Positions 16,020-27,511 are shown, counted from the stretch's first letter. The stretch is 64,000 bases of DNA from Zygnema cylindricum (GCA_037447655.1 JBBHKE010003021.1:1-64000), one strand, 5' to 3'. The notes: generated by a model not told the origin, from the sequence alone. A program made the numbers and translations.

Positions 16020-17010
16020 CAGGTAAAGTTTGAAAATGAGCAGGGATGATGTTGAAGTGGGTCGAAAAGAGCAAGACTACAACCTGTAGTACATTTTAAG
16101 TTTGAAGACGTGGCAAACTGTACTATGGTTTTCACAGACTTTTTGTGGGCCAAAAGATTTTTACGTTGTAGTCTATCAACAAGGAGGGAGTTCAGAACAC
16201 GTCGGCGAACTATACTTGCAATAGACGTTCGAAAGAGAATAGAAGCTTGCACTCGTTGTAAAGCCACAGGTAAAGGTAAACGTTAAAAAGAAGTGAGGAC
16301 CGAAGCAAGAGGGCTCTTGGGTCCTCGACGCGAACGACCATCTACCATAAGCACAAAGAAACTCGTCCAAAGCCACACCCAAACAACGATATATCTCGAC
16401 CGCCATCGGAATAAAGCTATCCATAGCATCGCGGTGGGCATAACCATGCTCTTTCGTAGTCGTGTCACCGGGGGGCACTCCAACATGTCGAGCCGCTTGA
16501 GTGTCGATTGTATCCAAGGAAGGGTTCGCCAAAACAACGTCACCGAATATGCGACGTCGAGTAGTACAATGTCAATCCGGCACGAAGGAATAAAATGGGA
16601 AACCTCCCAAAGAACAAAAAATCCTCCCGCAAAAGCGATAGTCGCGATGGTGTCACAATAGTGTCATGCGATTCAATAAATTCGCCCCTATTGGAGCAAC
16701 GAAGTAAATGAATGTCATCGGGCTCAAGAACGCGATCATACGAGCAAACAAGAGAGCCAAGGAAATGTGGACTATGTAGGCCAAGCAGAAACTTGAGGGT
16801 CGTGGTGCATTGAGTAGGCGTGAAACGAAGGGTGGATTAGGTATAGCCAGTAGCCAAGCTCGGTAACCAGGTCTTTTCAAGAGAGAAAGCGTGCACGCGA
16901 AGAATCGGAAGTAAGCGCCTCGAGAAGCTCGATTTTTATGGCGACGACAGAGGATTCCTATACACGCGCAAGTGATGTCGTAACAAGACGGCAAAAAATC
17001 AGCATGTCCG
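16020..17010 (-). pseudogene. decayed non-LTR (LINE-like) protein, C-terminal part
   Basis: Read on the minus strand with several frame changes, this resembles the C-terminal region of non-LTR retrotransposon proteins downstream of the reverse transcriptase. Segments in order: AWLLAIPNPP, then VLEPDDIHLLRCS followed by GEFIESHD (the Cys/His cluster region), then DSFIPMAVEIYRCLG, then VAMALQRVQASILFRTSIA. The order matches that family as I remember it. I see no RT domain upstream (17010-17448). Frameshifts and stops throughout make it an old relic. It is richer in GC than its neighbours. Assignment is moderate and from memory of the motif pattern. Confidence 0.5.
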
Positions 17011-17448
17011 TGACAACGGCAAGAGGAAGAGAAGATGACGCATTCAAAATGGAGCATAGTAAGGTGAGCACACCATCTAAAACACGAGGGACAGCGATAA
17101 CAAGAACAAAGTGTCCCCAACCAAAAAACTAGAAACAATAGTGGAGGTAACAAGGCACCAACTTCCCAAATAGGCAGTTGGAGCTACACTTGCCATTGAT
17201 AATAAACCCAAGCCGCCAGCAAAGACCATAAGAGAGGCCTAAAGGTTGGCTGTAGGCTCAAACTTGCGATCAAAGGCCCCCACGACCTATCAAAGTGTAA
17301 AGGACGTCCATGATACGATCATCAAGGGAAAAATATGAGGAGATGAACTTCTTATAACCGCTCTTGGCGTACTAGAGTAATATAGTTTTGGAGTAATATA
17401 GTTTTTGGAAGTAACAATCAACGGTTTCAACTTCAATTGTAGAACAAG

Positions 17449-18344
17449 TCCCTGAGTCGATAGCAAAAAGAATCTCTGAATTTGCTCCCCTTAGCAGTAA
17501 GTTATGGAGGGTCAAAGTTGACCTTTTGTACAAAAGCTCTCTGGGAGAGAGGGTCCTATCTCCTAATTTTTCTAAGTCCTATCTCTCTCACAGACTCTAT
17601 CTACTGATGTACGGAACCAATCAGATTACAGCTTCGTACACAAAAGTACAGCTGTCGGTGTACTTTCTGTACGGACACTGTACACATGTCCTAAATGTCG
17701 ACACGTGGTATGTCCGGATTCGCTCCTATAATCCTTGGAGATGCCGCGATCCAATGTAACTCCGCCACGTGTCATCCGATGTGGCAATGACCACAAACCG
17801 CCGAAATCCTCTTCCGCGAACTCGGCGTTAATTCCGTCTGCTCGATTAAATTCACATTTAATCGTAGCCGTAATAAATACATGCGCGATATCCGTTTCAT
17901 TAAAGAAATAAATGCGCGGTATTGGTTTCTTATCCGAACCGTAATCCGTACTTTTACATTACTGGATCTATGTATCCCGTAAACAGTTACAGTAAAATAA
18001 ATTATCCAAACAGATAATGTTTAATTAATTATCGAACTATATAGTACGTAACACTAGTTCTAGAGTTAACGGCTAAGATTACCGGCTATCGGCAGTTTGC
18101 CAGCCGGCAAGGTAATTAAATCCTGTGGCCGGCACATACCTTTTAGTTAAAAAAAACCCCTAACTAATATATATTTCCCGTAAACCTCTGGATAGCCTAG
18201 GTAGCCATGGCTCTAGCTACCTCTCCAATTTCTCAGTGACTGCAACAAGTTTGAGAGTTGGAGAGAGAAGTTAGAGGAAAACTGCCCCGGCTTCTTTCTA
18301 TTTAGACCTAGAAAATACTTAATAATGGACCATTAATTTTTACA
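17449..18344 (-). repeat. 3' LTR of D, truncated
   Basis: Aligns with the 5' LTR at 22695-23743 but begins inside it, at the CCCTGAGTCGATAGC block. The inner end (minus strand TGTAAAAATTAATGG) is intact and abuts the polypurine tract. Differences from the 5' LTR are scattered substitutions, plus a changed B-box region at 18111-18123. Confidence 0.85.
18064..18144 (+). other. tRNA-like module in D 3' LTR, decayed
   Basis: Sense for the module is the plus strand, antisense to D. TAACGGCTAAGATTACCGG (A-box-like) is clear; the B box has decayed compared with the 5' LTR copy. A TTTT run follows at 18141-18144. Confidence 0.5.
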
Positions 18345-18361
18345 CTCCCCTTATTTTCTAG

Positions 18362-20586
18362 TCAATCTTTAATTTCAGACCACCCTTCTCCCTGCAGAAA
18401 AATTAGCTTAGGGGAAGGCACAGGTTTGGTCATCATATCTGTTACCATCTCACTATCTGGTCGGTACTCTAAACTGATTATTTTGTTTTCTACTTTCTCT
18501 CTAACAAAGGTGAGTCTGATGTCCATGTGTTTGGCTTTAAAATGATGTTTAGGATTGGCAGAAATAGCGATTGCTGCCTGATTATCACAAAAAACTTTTT
18601 GCACACCACTCTTAAGGTGACCAAGCTCACCAAGCAAAGACTTGACCCACATCAATTCTTTTACAGCAGAGCAAGAGGCCATATACTCAGCCTCCATGGT
18701 GGATTGAGCAATAACTTTTTGCTGTTTGCTACTCCAACAGCAAGCCCCATTACCAACATATAATACATATCCAGAAGTACATCTCCTCATTGGAGCATCA
18801 CCATAACTGGCATCACTCCAAGTAGTGATGTCGGTATTCTCCCCACCCAAATGCAACCATAGATCCCTAGTTCGTATCAAATATCTAAGGACTCTCTTAG
18901 CTGCCTCCCAATCCCTCTTAGTGGAAGCATTTAGCCTTTTATCCAGCACTCCTACAGCTGCAGCTAAATCCGGCCGGGTACAATTCATAAAATAGATTAG
19001 ACTTCCCACTACGTGCCTGTAAGGAATAGTCTGCATGAACTTCGTTCTTAAGGAGATAATTCCTCGTTTAAGACTATGACTCCTTCTTCCTCACTCCCCT
19101 CCCTTCCCTTCTTCAACTCCATTGGAGTTGTAGAACTATTAGCTTTATCCATTTGAAATTTTTCACGCATGTTCCCTATTGCTTCCTTTTGAGTCAATCT
19201 TATATTTTTTCTTTTTCGGTCTCTCTCTACTTGAATTCCCAAAATATATTTTGCTTCCCCCATATCTTTCATTTCAAATCTCCCCTTAAGATCGGTTTTC
19301 AGTTTATTATTTTTTTCCATTGATTTACTTAAAACAAGCAAATCATCAACATAAATTGCAATAAATATATAACCTTCCTCATCTTCAAAAACATAAATTG
19401 AGTGATTTGAGCTGATCCGGATATATCCCCGACCGGTAATAAACTCATCAAGCTTCTTATTCCACTGTCGAGGCGCCTGTTTCAAACCATAAAGAGATTT
19501 AATCAGCCGGCATACCGTACTCTCCTCTCCTTCATCCACAAAACCTTCGGGTTGTCGCATGAAGATCTCCTCTTCCAATTCTCCATGCAAAAAGGCTGTC
19601 TTGATGTACATCTGGTGCACTTCCATGTCTTTCGTTGCTGCTAGGCTGAGAAGTATGCGGACGGAGGGAAATCTGACTACCGGAGCAAAGGTTTCCTCGT
19701 AGTCAATTCCCTCATTTTGTGTAAATCCCTTTGCCACTAGTCGGGCCTTGTAGCGCTCGATTGTGTTATCTGGGTTCAGTTTTAATTTGAAAACCCACTT
19801 ACAGCCGATTGGTTTTCGGTTAGGTGGACAATCCACTAGCTCCCAAGAATCGGCTGCCATAATTGAGGCCATCTCCTCATTGATGGCTGTCTTCCACCGA
19901 TTTCTTTTTGGACAAGTCATCGCCTCTCCATAAGTTTGAGGTTCATCTTGATGAGATAGTTTAGTTACCTTGTTATTAACCTGTTTTTCTTGTAGTCTTT
20001 TGCTACTTCTCCTTCCCCCCTCAAAATCTGAGGCCGGAATAGATGGTTCTCGTGGATTCTTTCGAACAAACTCGGCTTCTCCCCTATCCCTTGATTCCGA
20101 ATCAATTTCCACCACGTCTTCCGCTTCGAGTAGAGTTGTCACTGGAGTTTCTACAGCCGAGTCCTTTTTGGTCTGATTTGTACCTGCAAGAATGTCATGT
20201 TCTCTAAAACCTAGATAGTTAGGAAGCTCAAAGTCATCGGAATTTTCTGACTCAAATCTGATTTTTACTGACTTTGTATATTTGAAGGGATCCACAGACT
20301 TTTCTTCATCCATAACTACTAGATGCTTTACTAAGATTATATCTTCCCTTTTTATATCATAAACTCTATACCCTTTAACATCCTCATCATATTCTAATAA
20401 GTATCCCGGTTTTCCTTTAGGATCTAGCTTCCAATTAGACCGATCTGTATCTAGACTGAATACTACTCTGCCGAAAACCTTTAAGTGAGATATGTCTAGT
20501 TTCTGGCCTGTCCATCTCTCATAAGGTGTTTGATCTTTTATAGCTGAAGTAAGAACTCTATTTTTGAGGTAATTAGCACAATTCAT
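18362..20586 (-). pseudogene. D pol: integrase C-terminus, reverse transcriptase, RNase H
   Basis: Two long open segments, 20586-19048 (512 aa) and 19036-18362 (224 aa), separated by a frame break. The first starts in the integrase C-terminal region (TPYERWTGQKLDISHLKVFG), then carries the copia RT with KLNPDNTIERYKARLVAKGF, AFLHGELEEEIFMRQPEGF, SLYGLKQAPRQWN and the catalytic IYVDDLLVL. The second is RNase H with SDASYGDAPM, STMEAEYMASCSAVKELMWV and FCDNQAAIAISANPKHHFKAKH. RT and RNase H active sites look intact. The whole polyprotein is interrupted upstream, so I call it a pseudogene. Confidence 0.9.
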
Positions 20587-21434
20587 TGCTTCTGCCCAAA
20601 ACTTTTTCCTATCTTCTTATCTGACAACATACTTCTAGCACTATCACTTAGTGTTCTATTTAACCTTTCAACTACCCCATTCTGTTGCGGGTCATCTGGA
20701 ACTGTCATTTAGTGTTGGACCCTATCTTCTCTCAGAAAATTCTCAAACTGGTTAGAAGTATACTCTCCACCATTGTCACTCTTTATTCTCTTGATTGGAG
20801 TTTCATGGAGTTTTTCTCTCCATGCTTTATATTGTCTAAAACAATCCTGAGCTTCGAACTTGTTTTTCAAAAAATACACTCGGGAATACCGAGACCAATC
20901 ATCAGTGATAGTCATCATAAATCTCTTCCCCCCCGGTGAGGGCACTTTAGCCGGTCCCCAAATATCCGTGTGTACTAGATCTAGAATTTTTTCTCCCTTA
21001 TAGGTGGCTGTTTTAGGAAAGGGTAATCTGTGTGTTTTACCTTGAGCACATCAACTACAATCACTTATATTATCATTCTCACTGAACTTAATCCCTTCCA
21101 CCACTCCCATCTTTTTCATCTCTCTTAACTTGTCTAGATTCACATGCCCAAGCCTCTTATGCCACATCATAATATCATGAACACCAGCATAATAAAGTTT
21201 CTTCTTTTCATTACTTCAAACCAGCCTAAACATCCCATGGCTACCTTTCTCAGCAATGAAATAGACATCCTCCTCAAAACTAGCAGTAAAAACTCCTTCC
21301 CTTGTGCTAGTAAAAAAACCCTTATCATCTAATACGGATGTAGAGATGAGGTTTTTGTTCAGCTCCGGAATAAACAATACATCGAAAAATGTTACTATGG
21401 ATGTCTTTTCTTCTACTAACACTTTCAAATCTAC
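20587..21434 (-). pseudogene. D pol: integrase, broken
   Basis: Integrase core on the minus strand: GKRFMMTITDDWSRYSRVYF and KSDNGGEYTSNQFENFL (20945-20709), then NGVVERLNRTL with the catalytic Glu near 20650, after a stop codon in QHxMTVPDD near 20706. Upstream, around 21000-21430, lies the GAG-pre-integrase region with the CSRC-like cluster and LNKNLISTS, interrupted by further stops. Integrase inserts the cDNA into the host genome; this copy cannot be made as one protein. Confidence 0.8.
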
Positions 21435-21830
21435 CTATCCTACAAGAGTAGTGGTGACTATCCTCCCATCCCCGTACTCTATCTCTACGGTGGGAATCTT
21501 TCTTATCTTAGTGAACAAGTGCCTATCCTTACACATGTGCATGGAGGCACATGAATCTACAATCCAACCTACTTCACCTTTTATTCCACCGTAAGCATAT
21601 TTCTGCCTTCGTGGAATTTCGACCTCGTTTTTCGCCTCCAACTCCTCATCTAAAAAGAGCTCATCGTCCTCGTCCTCGGATTCCGCCTCATGTACCTGTG
21701 TCACAAGGGCCTTTTTCTTTCCCCTCGGGGTACCACCGGTCTGCCCCTCCTTTAACCGAAGCTCGGTTAGCTTAGTGCACTCTGCCATATAGTGCCCAGG
21801 TTTCTTACAAAAATGACATAAACCTTTGGG
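21435..21830 (-). pseudogene. D gag-pol: zinc knuckle and protease
   Basis: Reading through 21830-21435, CHFCKKPGHYMAEC (CCHC knuckle of the nucleocapsid part) is followed by an acidic linker (EDEDDELFLDEELE) and the protease segment GWIVDSCASMHMCKD. Copia proteases normally have D-S/T-G-A at the active site. Here the Gly is Cys (TGT), which should abolish activity; the homologous site in G reads DSGAS. Knuckle spacing C-X2-C-X4-H-X4-C is intact. Confidence 0.85.
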
Positions 21831-21914
21831 AGCCCTTGGTCCGAACTCGTCGGTCTGATTTTTCTGCTCCCTCCCCCCATAGTTTCCGACCGGTTTCCGG
21901 GAATCCTTGTTCCT

Positions 21915-22714
21915 CTAATCGGTCGCAGTTGCCAAGGCTTGGCCACTCTTTCCTCCCCTTCGGATCTCAATCGTATTCTCCCGAACGAGAATCATCCCTA
22001 CCACTGAGTTCCATATCCACCTTGAGTCTGGCAAGTCCTGCACACGGTTGACTATGTTCTCGAACTCATCGGGTAACTTCATCAGTAAACAATTAACCTT
22101 TTCTTTTTCACTAAAATCTTTTCTCGCACTCTCTAGCTCCATGAAGAGTGTAGCAAGCTCATTGCAAAAATCCAACATCTTCCCCCCTTTGTATACATAC
22201 TCGTTAACTTTCTGATCAGCCAACTGTTGTTGCTGAATCGTACCACTTTGGTACATCTCTATGAGAGCCATCCAAAGATTGGATGCCCTTTCTACCTGCA
22301 AATGAGGACATGCAAGTCCTTGAGTGAGATGGCGTAGGATGAAGTGCTTTGCCGCCATATTGTTGAAGTCCCAGGTTTCAGTATCATTCTCCTCGTTCCT
22401 CGGAATAGGTGACATGAATGTTGAACCAGTTGTTATTGATGTGGTCGCCTCCTTCTCCTTTTCTTTGTCCACCACCTCTCCTTCTTTTGTTTCCTCCGTT
22501 GAAGGTGGATCCTCTTTACTGGTGAATTTGCTTCCTCTAAACCCTGGAGGAATTCCAAGACTTGATGGACGCCCAGCCGTCCACTCACTATCCCCCAAAA
22601 CCTTTTTTCGCATAGAGATCCTATCATCATACTTTCCCAGTATATGAAGCCACTTCCATTAAAGATTGGTACCCTAGAGGGTGGGCCCATAACTTGAAAC
22701 TCTGAGACCTCCAT
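21915..22714 (-). pseudogene. D gag, frameshifted
   Basis: Capsid polyprotein of the copia type. It starts MEVSEFQVMGPPSRVP at 22714, 20 nt inside the 5' LTR, runs to about WGIVSGR, then shifts frame near 22565 and continues in the frame open from 22613 to 21915 with the capsid segments AAKHFILRHLTQGLACPHLQ, ERASNLWMALIEMYQSG and EKVNCLLMKLPDEFENIVNR. One small indel separates the two halves. The start codon choice follows the same position in A, C, G and H. Confidence 0.85.
22680..22694 (-). other. primer-binding site of D
   Basis: Minus strand AGTTATGGGCCCACC directly after the LTR. It matches the anticodon arm of initiator tRNA-Met, with one change at the first base. It overlaps the gag codons for Val-Met-Gly-Pro. 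Confidence 0.8.
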
Positions 22715-23743
22715 AAGTCCTGAGAGTGGACCACTTCCATGAAGCCTCTAGGATAACCCTGACCCCTTTGTGTTTCAGCAAAAATAACTGCCACCGTGGC
22801 ACACAATAACTCTGACCTACTTCACCCCTGTGAAGGGAATACTCCCTTGAGTTGATAGCAAAAAGAATCTTTGAATTTGCTCCCCTGAGCAGTAAGTTAT
22901 GGAGGGTCAAAGTTGACCTTTTGTACAGAAGCTCTCTGGGAGAGAGGATCCTATCTCCTAATTTTTTTTAGTCCTATCTCTCTCACAGACTCTATCTACT
23001 GATGTACGGAACCAATCAGATTACAGGTTCGTACACAAAAGTACAGCTGCCGGTGTACTTTCTGTACGGACACTGTACGACATGTCCTAAATGTCGACAC
23101 GTGGTATGTCCGCATTCGCTCCTGTAATCCTCGGAGATGCCGCGATCCAATGTAACTCCGCCACATGTCATCCGATGTGGGGATGACCACAAACCGCCGA
23201 AATCCTCTTCCGGGATATCGGCGTTAATTCCGTCCGTCTGATTTAATTCACATTTAATCGTAGCCGTAATAAATACATGCACGATATTCGTTTCATTAAA
23301 GAAATAAATGCGCGGAATTGGTTTCTTATCCGAACGGTAATCCGTACTTTTACATTACTGGATCTATGTATCCCGTAAACAGTTACAGTTAAATGAATTA
23401 TCCAAACAGATAATGTTTAATTAATTATCGAACTATATAGTACGTAACACTAGTTCTAGAGTTAACGGCTAAGACTACCGGCTATCGGCAGTCTGCCAGC
23501 CGATAGGAACAGGATCAAATCCTGTGGCCGGCACAAACCTTTTAGTTAAAAAAAACCCCTAACTAATATATATTTCCCGTAAACCTCTGGATAGCCTAGG
23601 TAGCCATGGCTCTAGCTACCTCTCCAATTTCTCAGTGACTGCGACAAGTTTGAGAGTTGGAGAGAGAAGTTAGAGGTAGACTGCCTCGGCTTCTTTCTAT
23701 TTAGACCTAGAAAATACTTAATAATGGACCATTAATTTCTACA
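22695..23743 (-). repeat. 5' LTR of D
   Basis: 1049 bp. Minus strand begins TGTAGAAATTAATGG and ends CAGAGTTTCA. It contains, in element orientation, the antisense tRNA-like module, the ACACGTG/GTAC/ATTGG block (plus about 22990-23105), and the gag ATG 20 nt before its end. Confidence 0.9.
23461..23543 (+). other. tRNA-like module in D 5' LTR
   Basis: TAACGGCTAAGACTACCGG (23463-23481), GGATCAAATCC (23512-23522) and TTTT (23540-23543) in that order: A-box-like, B-box-like and Pol III terminator-like. Antisense to D. Confidence 0.6.
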
Positions 23744-24673
23744 AAGCCTTTAGGATAATATTTGCCCTTTTGACTTTCCCACTGAATAAGTGCTAGTGCC
23801 AACCTGGCATGCAAATATTCTAACCGTCTTCACCCTTGTGAAGGCCCGACTCCCCTAAGTCGAACGCAAAAAGAAACATTGAATTTTCTCCTATGAGCAA
23901 TGTGTTATGGGTGGCCAAAGATGGCCTAAAAAAATAAAAGGTCTCTCAGAGAGAGATGCCTCAAATATGTGTAAGTCCTAAACTCCCTCTCTAAACCCCC
24001 TACTCCTATTGTATCTAACCAATCATAAGATTGTAAGGTACAAGAAGGTATTGGTGCCGTTGTACTTCTTGTACGGCAATAGTACGGCATGGTCGTTTTG
24101 CTGACACATGTAAGTTCTTGAGCCGTAGTCGTTCTCCTTGTAATTTCCGCTGTCCACTCATGGCTTCCCACGTGTCATCCGCCGACATTAGCTCATAAAC
24201 CGCCAAATGTCCTCGCCGGTGCGTCGGCTCCTTTGTGAGCCGTCCGTTTGAAACCGACATTTGAATTCGTCTGTTGAAAATGAAATGTTGTTTCGTGCGG
24301 TCTAGTATTTCGTGCAGTTCAATTCATGTTTGTTTCGTTTGTTTTCGCGTTTTTGTCTATATAGATATCACATCCAAAGAGTAAAACGTATTATCAAGAC
24401 ATAAGGGATAAGGCGCTCGGCTACGCCGTACATTTGACAAACTGTTGGACTTAGGATCGAATCTCATCTTGCTTACGACAAGTGTGAGGATTTAAGAACG
24501 TTCATAAACAGACTGACAAAAAATAGAAAATACCTTTTTCAACAGTCTCCTTCGCTTTGTAGGCGCCATGGCTATCTCTGTTTCTCTGACTACGACAACT
24601 ATGGAAGAATCTAGATAGACCATCAGACATACAATTCAGAAATACTGACCTAGAAAATACACACATTTCAACA
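23744..24673 (-). repeat. partial LTR E, interrupted by D
   Basis: LTR of the 686-1631 type on the minus strand: begins TGTTGAAATGTGTG at 24673 and runs to the block AAGCCTTTAGGATAATATTTG at 23744. Comparison with the LTR at 26577-27511 shows that only the last 50 or so bp are missing, where D begins. D therefore most likely inserted into E and the far side was later lost together with the end of D. Confidence 0.8.
24400..24470 (+). other. tRNA-like module in LTR E
   Basis: GGGATAAGGCGCTCGGCTACG (24404-24424, cited words GGATAAGGCGCTCGGC) resembles a tRNA-Arg D-arm; GGATCGAATCT (24454-24464) resembles a B box, 49 nt apart. No oligo-T directly downstream. Confidence 0.55.
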
Positions 24674-26576
24674 CGGGCAGAATAAGTACATCATAACATC
24701 GTTTTCTCATTAAATGAGCACAATTGTCATAAAGTTTGTCAGTACTCCTAAGCTATTGAGATTAAAAATGATTTGCAAACTCTTCTTAAAAATATAAAAA
24801 AATAAACTTTAGTAATAGTACAAATCGTTGAAAACGTTATAATGAGCCTAATCCACTATGAAGGCAAAATACGAGTTTATGTACTATTTGAAATTGTTAA
24901 CCTTAACTAGTTTTTGCTTGTTGGAATTGTTTAAAGTAAGATTTTGGGCAAAAAAATTCTCACACCAGTTTAAACGACCAAATCCAGGTACATTGGGCAA
25001 TATACCAAATTTTGTTGTGGACAATCATACTCCATCAATTTTAGTCGATCTGATGCACAGATCAAATTTATTTTGAAACGGCCGTTCAATTGCAAGCACT
25101 AAGGTTGACATGTGTACTAGTGTTGTCAGGTTAATTGATTTGAAAACAAATTAAGGGTGGACATGAAATATCCACTTATACAAGGGCTTTTACAAACGTT
25201 CATAGTATAAATTAAAAACCATTTAAGCAGTTAATAACTAGCGTAATATACACGCCTTTGCACGTTTGAGTAGAGAATATCGTACATGCCTATAAAAATA
25301 AGTAATAACTACTGTCGGTCTATATGATTCTCATTAATTACGGCGAACCAAACCAAGATACAATAACTCGTGAGGATGTTAGAGTGGTCGCATATGACGT
25401 TGCTCAAACTATGGATATATTTTTTTAATCATGGTCGAGATATTTGGTAGTTTTGGAATTGCCTTGGTTGAGTTCCTCCGTACGCGTGGTTAGCGTTTAT
25501 TTGAGATGAGTGGCTTTAGGAGCCTTTCGAATTTTATCCTAGGTTATTTTCATCGTCATTTATTATTTGTGGCTTTGCAACGACAACAAACTTATATCCT
25601 CCTTAACCAATTGTTGTTGCTCTATGTTGTCAACTTGTTATGTAACTACTCTAGCATGTTCCGCCGAGCCTAAGGATTCAAAGAGTTGATTTCAGTAGTT
25701 ATGTAGTTATTTTGAGGTTTCGTGAAGTAATGTTTCCTTCGAGTACACTTTTCGTTGTTGTTTGCATGTTTGTTGTTCCTTCATATGTCTTTCCTTAGCT
25801 TGACCATATTTACGTGCAAGTTTCGTACGCATTGTCTTTTCGTTTAGTATGTTTTCAACCACGACCGATTTTCCAGGTTCATTTTTGTCTATTGTTTTTT
25901 ATTACAAGCTTTATTGAAATCTCGCAATGGTAAAACACACGAGTACATGGAAAACATATGAACGAAAGAACCAATTAAAAACGTAAGTAGTCATAGAAAA
26001 AAAATAACAATACTACAAGATCACTCGTCATGTAAACAACTAACAAGAAAACCAACAAAATGCAGGAGGCGAAATGAAACGACAAAGTTTGAATTAACAA
26101 AAAAAAACAAAACTTAATCATTAAAAAACTATACCCTAACATTAACAATATCTTTGAAAGGCGGTTTAAACTAGTAACCCGCTCCCCTCATGTCAAACGG
26201 AATACAATCTGGACGGTTTGGAGAACGACGATGACCCACAATTGCACTTGCAAATTGAAGAACGGAAGTTTACACACGCTCTTAACGTAATTGGTAAACG
26301 TCGAGGATATCAAAGGTATTGAGGATGTTAAAGATTGGTTTCCGTGAGGATGTTGATGATAAAAATCCTCCAAGACAGAAAGTGGAGGGCTCTCGTGCCC
26401 CATCCTTTTTGAATGAGAGTCGACCCAAGTATGGAGGAATCTCCCACCCCAATACAAGTCATGGTTAGTATCTCGTCACACATGATATGCTCGTCATTCT
26501 TAGTAACGCTATGCATTATGCTACCATTACAACTTACCTAGTCGTTTTGTCGAAAAAGTAGTTCTCAAGTCATTAG
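24674..26576. other. gene-free AT-rich stretch
   Basis: No supported gene. Short open frames (24858-25076 plus, 26188-26516 minus) lack recognisable motifs. No terminal repeats found. Confidence 0.4.
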
Positions 26577-27511
26577 TGTTTTTTTTAGACTCTAGATAAG
26601 AGAGAAAGAGTTAGGCGGAGAGCCACCATGGCTGCCTCCTTAGCAGACAAGGTGCAGACTAAGGAGAGAGAGAGAGGAGTACTTAACAAAATCATTTGAA
26701 TCATGTTGGATTTGATTATAGGTTCTAGAATATAAACGTCGTATGACATAGCTGTCAATTAACATTAGGTCTTGATGAAGCGTTACGTACGGTAGGTGTA
26801 AATTATTGTTAGAGATGTACAATTTTACGTACTCGATTTAACGGATTACAAAACGAAACGACATACATGAAACGACATTGTATTTCAACGGACGTAATTA
26901 AATGGTCGATCTCAGATCGGATGGCGCACAGTGGGGTCGATGAACCGAGTAGTTTTTTTAGCAGTTTATGAGCTAACGTTGGCGGATGACACATGGTTAG
27001 CCATGAGTGACAGCGGACATTACGAGATTAGCGACCATGGCTCAAAAATTGACAGACGTCAGCGGACGGCCATGCCGTACCAAGGCCGTACAAGAAGTAG
27101 ATTGCCATGCCGTACCATGGTCGTACAAGAAGTAGAGCGGCATCTGTACTTTCTTGTACTTTACAATCTTATGATTGGTTGAGTATAATAGTAATGGGGG
27201 GTTCAGAGAGGAATTTAGGACTTAGTTATTATTGAGGCGCCTGTCTTTGAGAGACCTTTTATATTTATAGGCCATCTTTGGCCAGCCATAACTTACTGCT
27301 CAGAGGACCAAATTCATAAATTATTTTTGCGTCTAACTCAAGAGAGTCAGACCTTCACTGGGATTCAGGCATTCACAGGGGTGAAGTTGGTTAGAACTCT
27401 TGTCTGACCCGGTGGCTTTTATTTGGTATGAAAGTCAAAGGGGCAAATATTATCCTAAAGGCTTCATATAAGCTGGACATTCTGTGGGCCAATGGAGGTC
27501 ATAGAATTACA
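26577..27511 (+). repeat. isolated copia LTR J
   Basis: LTR of the 686-1631 / E type with no internal region next to it. Begins TGTTTTTTTTAGACTC, ends GAATTACA. It contains the GTAC cluster and CTTATGATTGG block (27075-27180), a TATA-like TTATATTTATAGG near 27258, and the CTGGACATTCTG...CCAATGGAGG end block. Flanks ATTAG and CGTTT do not match, so it is either an old solo LTR with mutated duplications or a rearranged copy. Confidence 0.75.

Larger units (their letters stand above)
17449..23743 (-). mobile_element. copia element D
   Basis: Ty1/copia retrotransposon on the minus strand: 5' LTR 22695-23743, primer site 22680-22694, gag, protease, integrase, RT, RNase H, polypurine tract 18345-18359 and a truncated 3' LTR 17449-18344. 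About 155 bp are missing from the outer end of the 3' LTR, so the target duplication is lost on that side. The right end sits directly against another LTR fragment (E), into which D probably jumped. Closely related to G (55115-61541) and A. Several frameshifts make it non-autonomous now. Confidence 0.9.

Noticed and set aside
16653-17153. 166-aa open frame on the minus strand
   Set aside because: Cys/Phe/Leu-rich; only a short part (AWLLAIPNPP) fits the LINE-like protein, the rest is a shifted frame of the same relic.
24858-25076. Small protein gene
   Set aside because: 72 codons, no motif, no promoter or splice context.
26188-26516. Minus-strand open frames as a gene or transposase piece
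   Set aside because: Two overlapping frames with no recognised domain.
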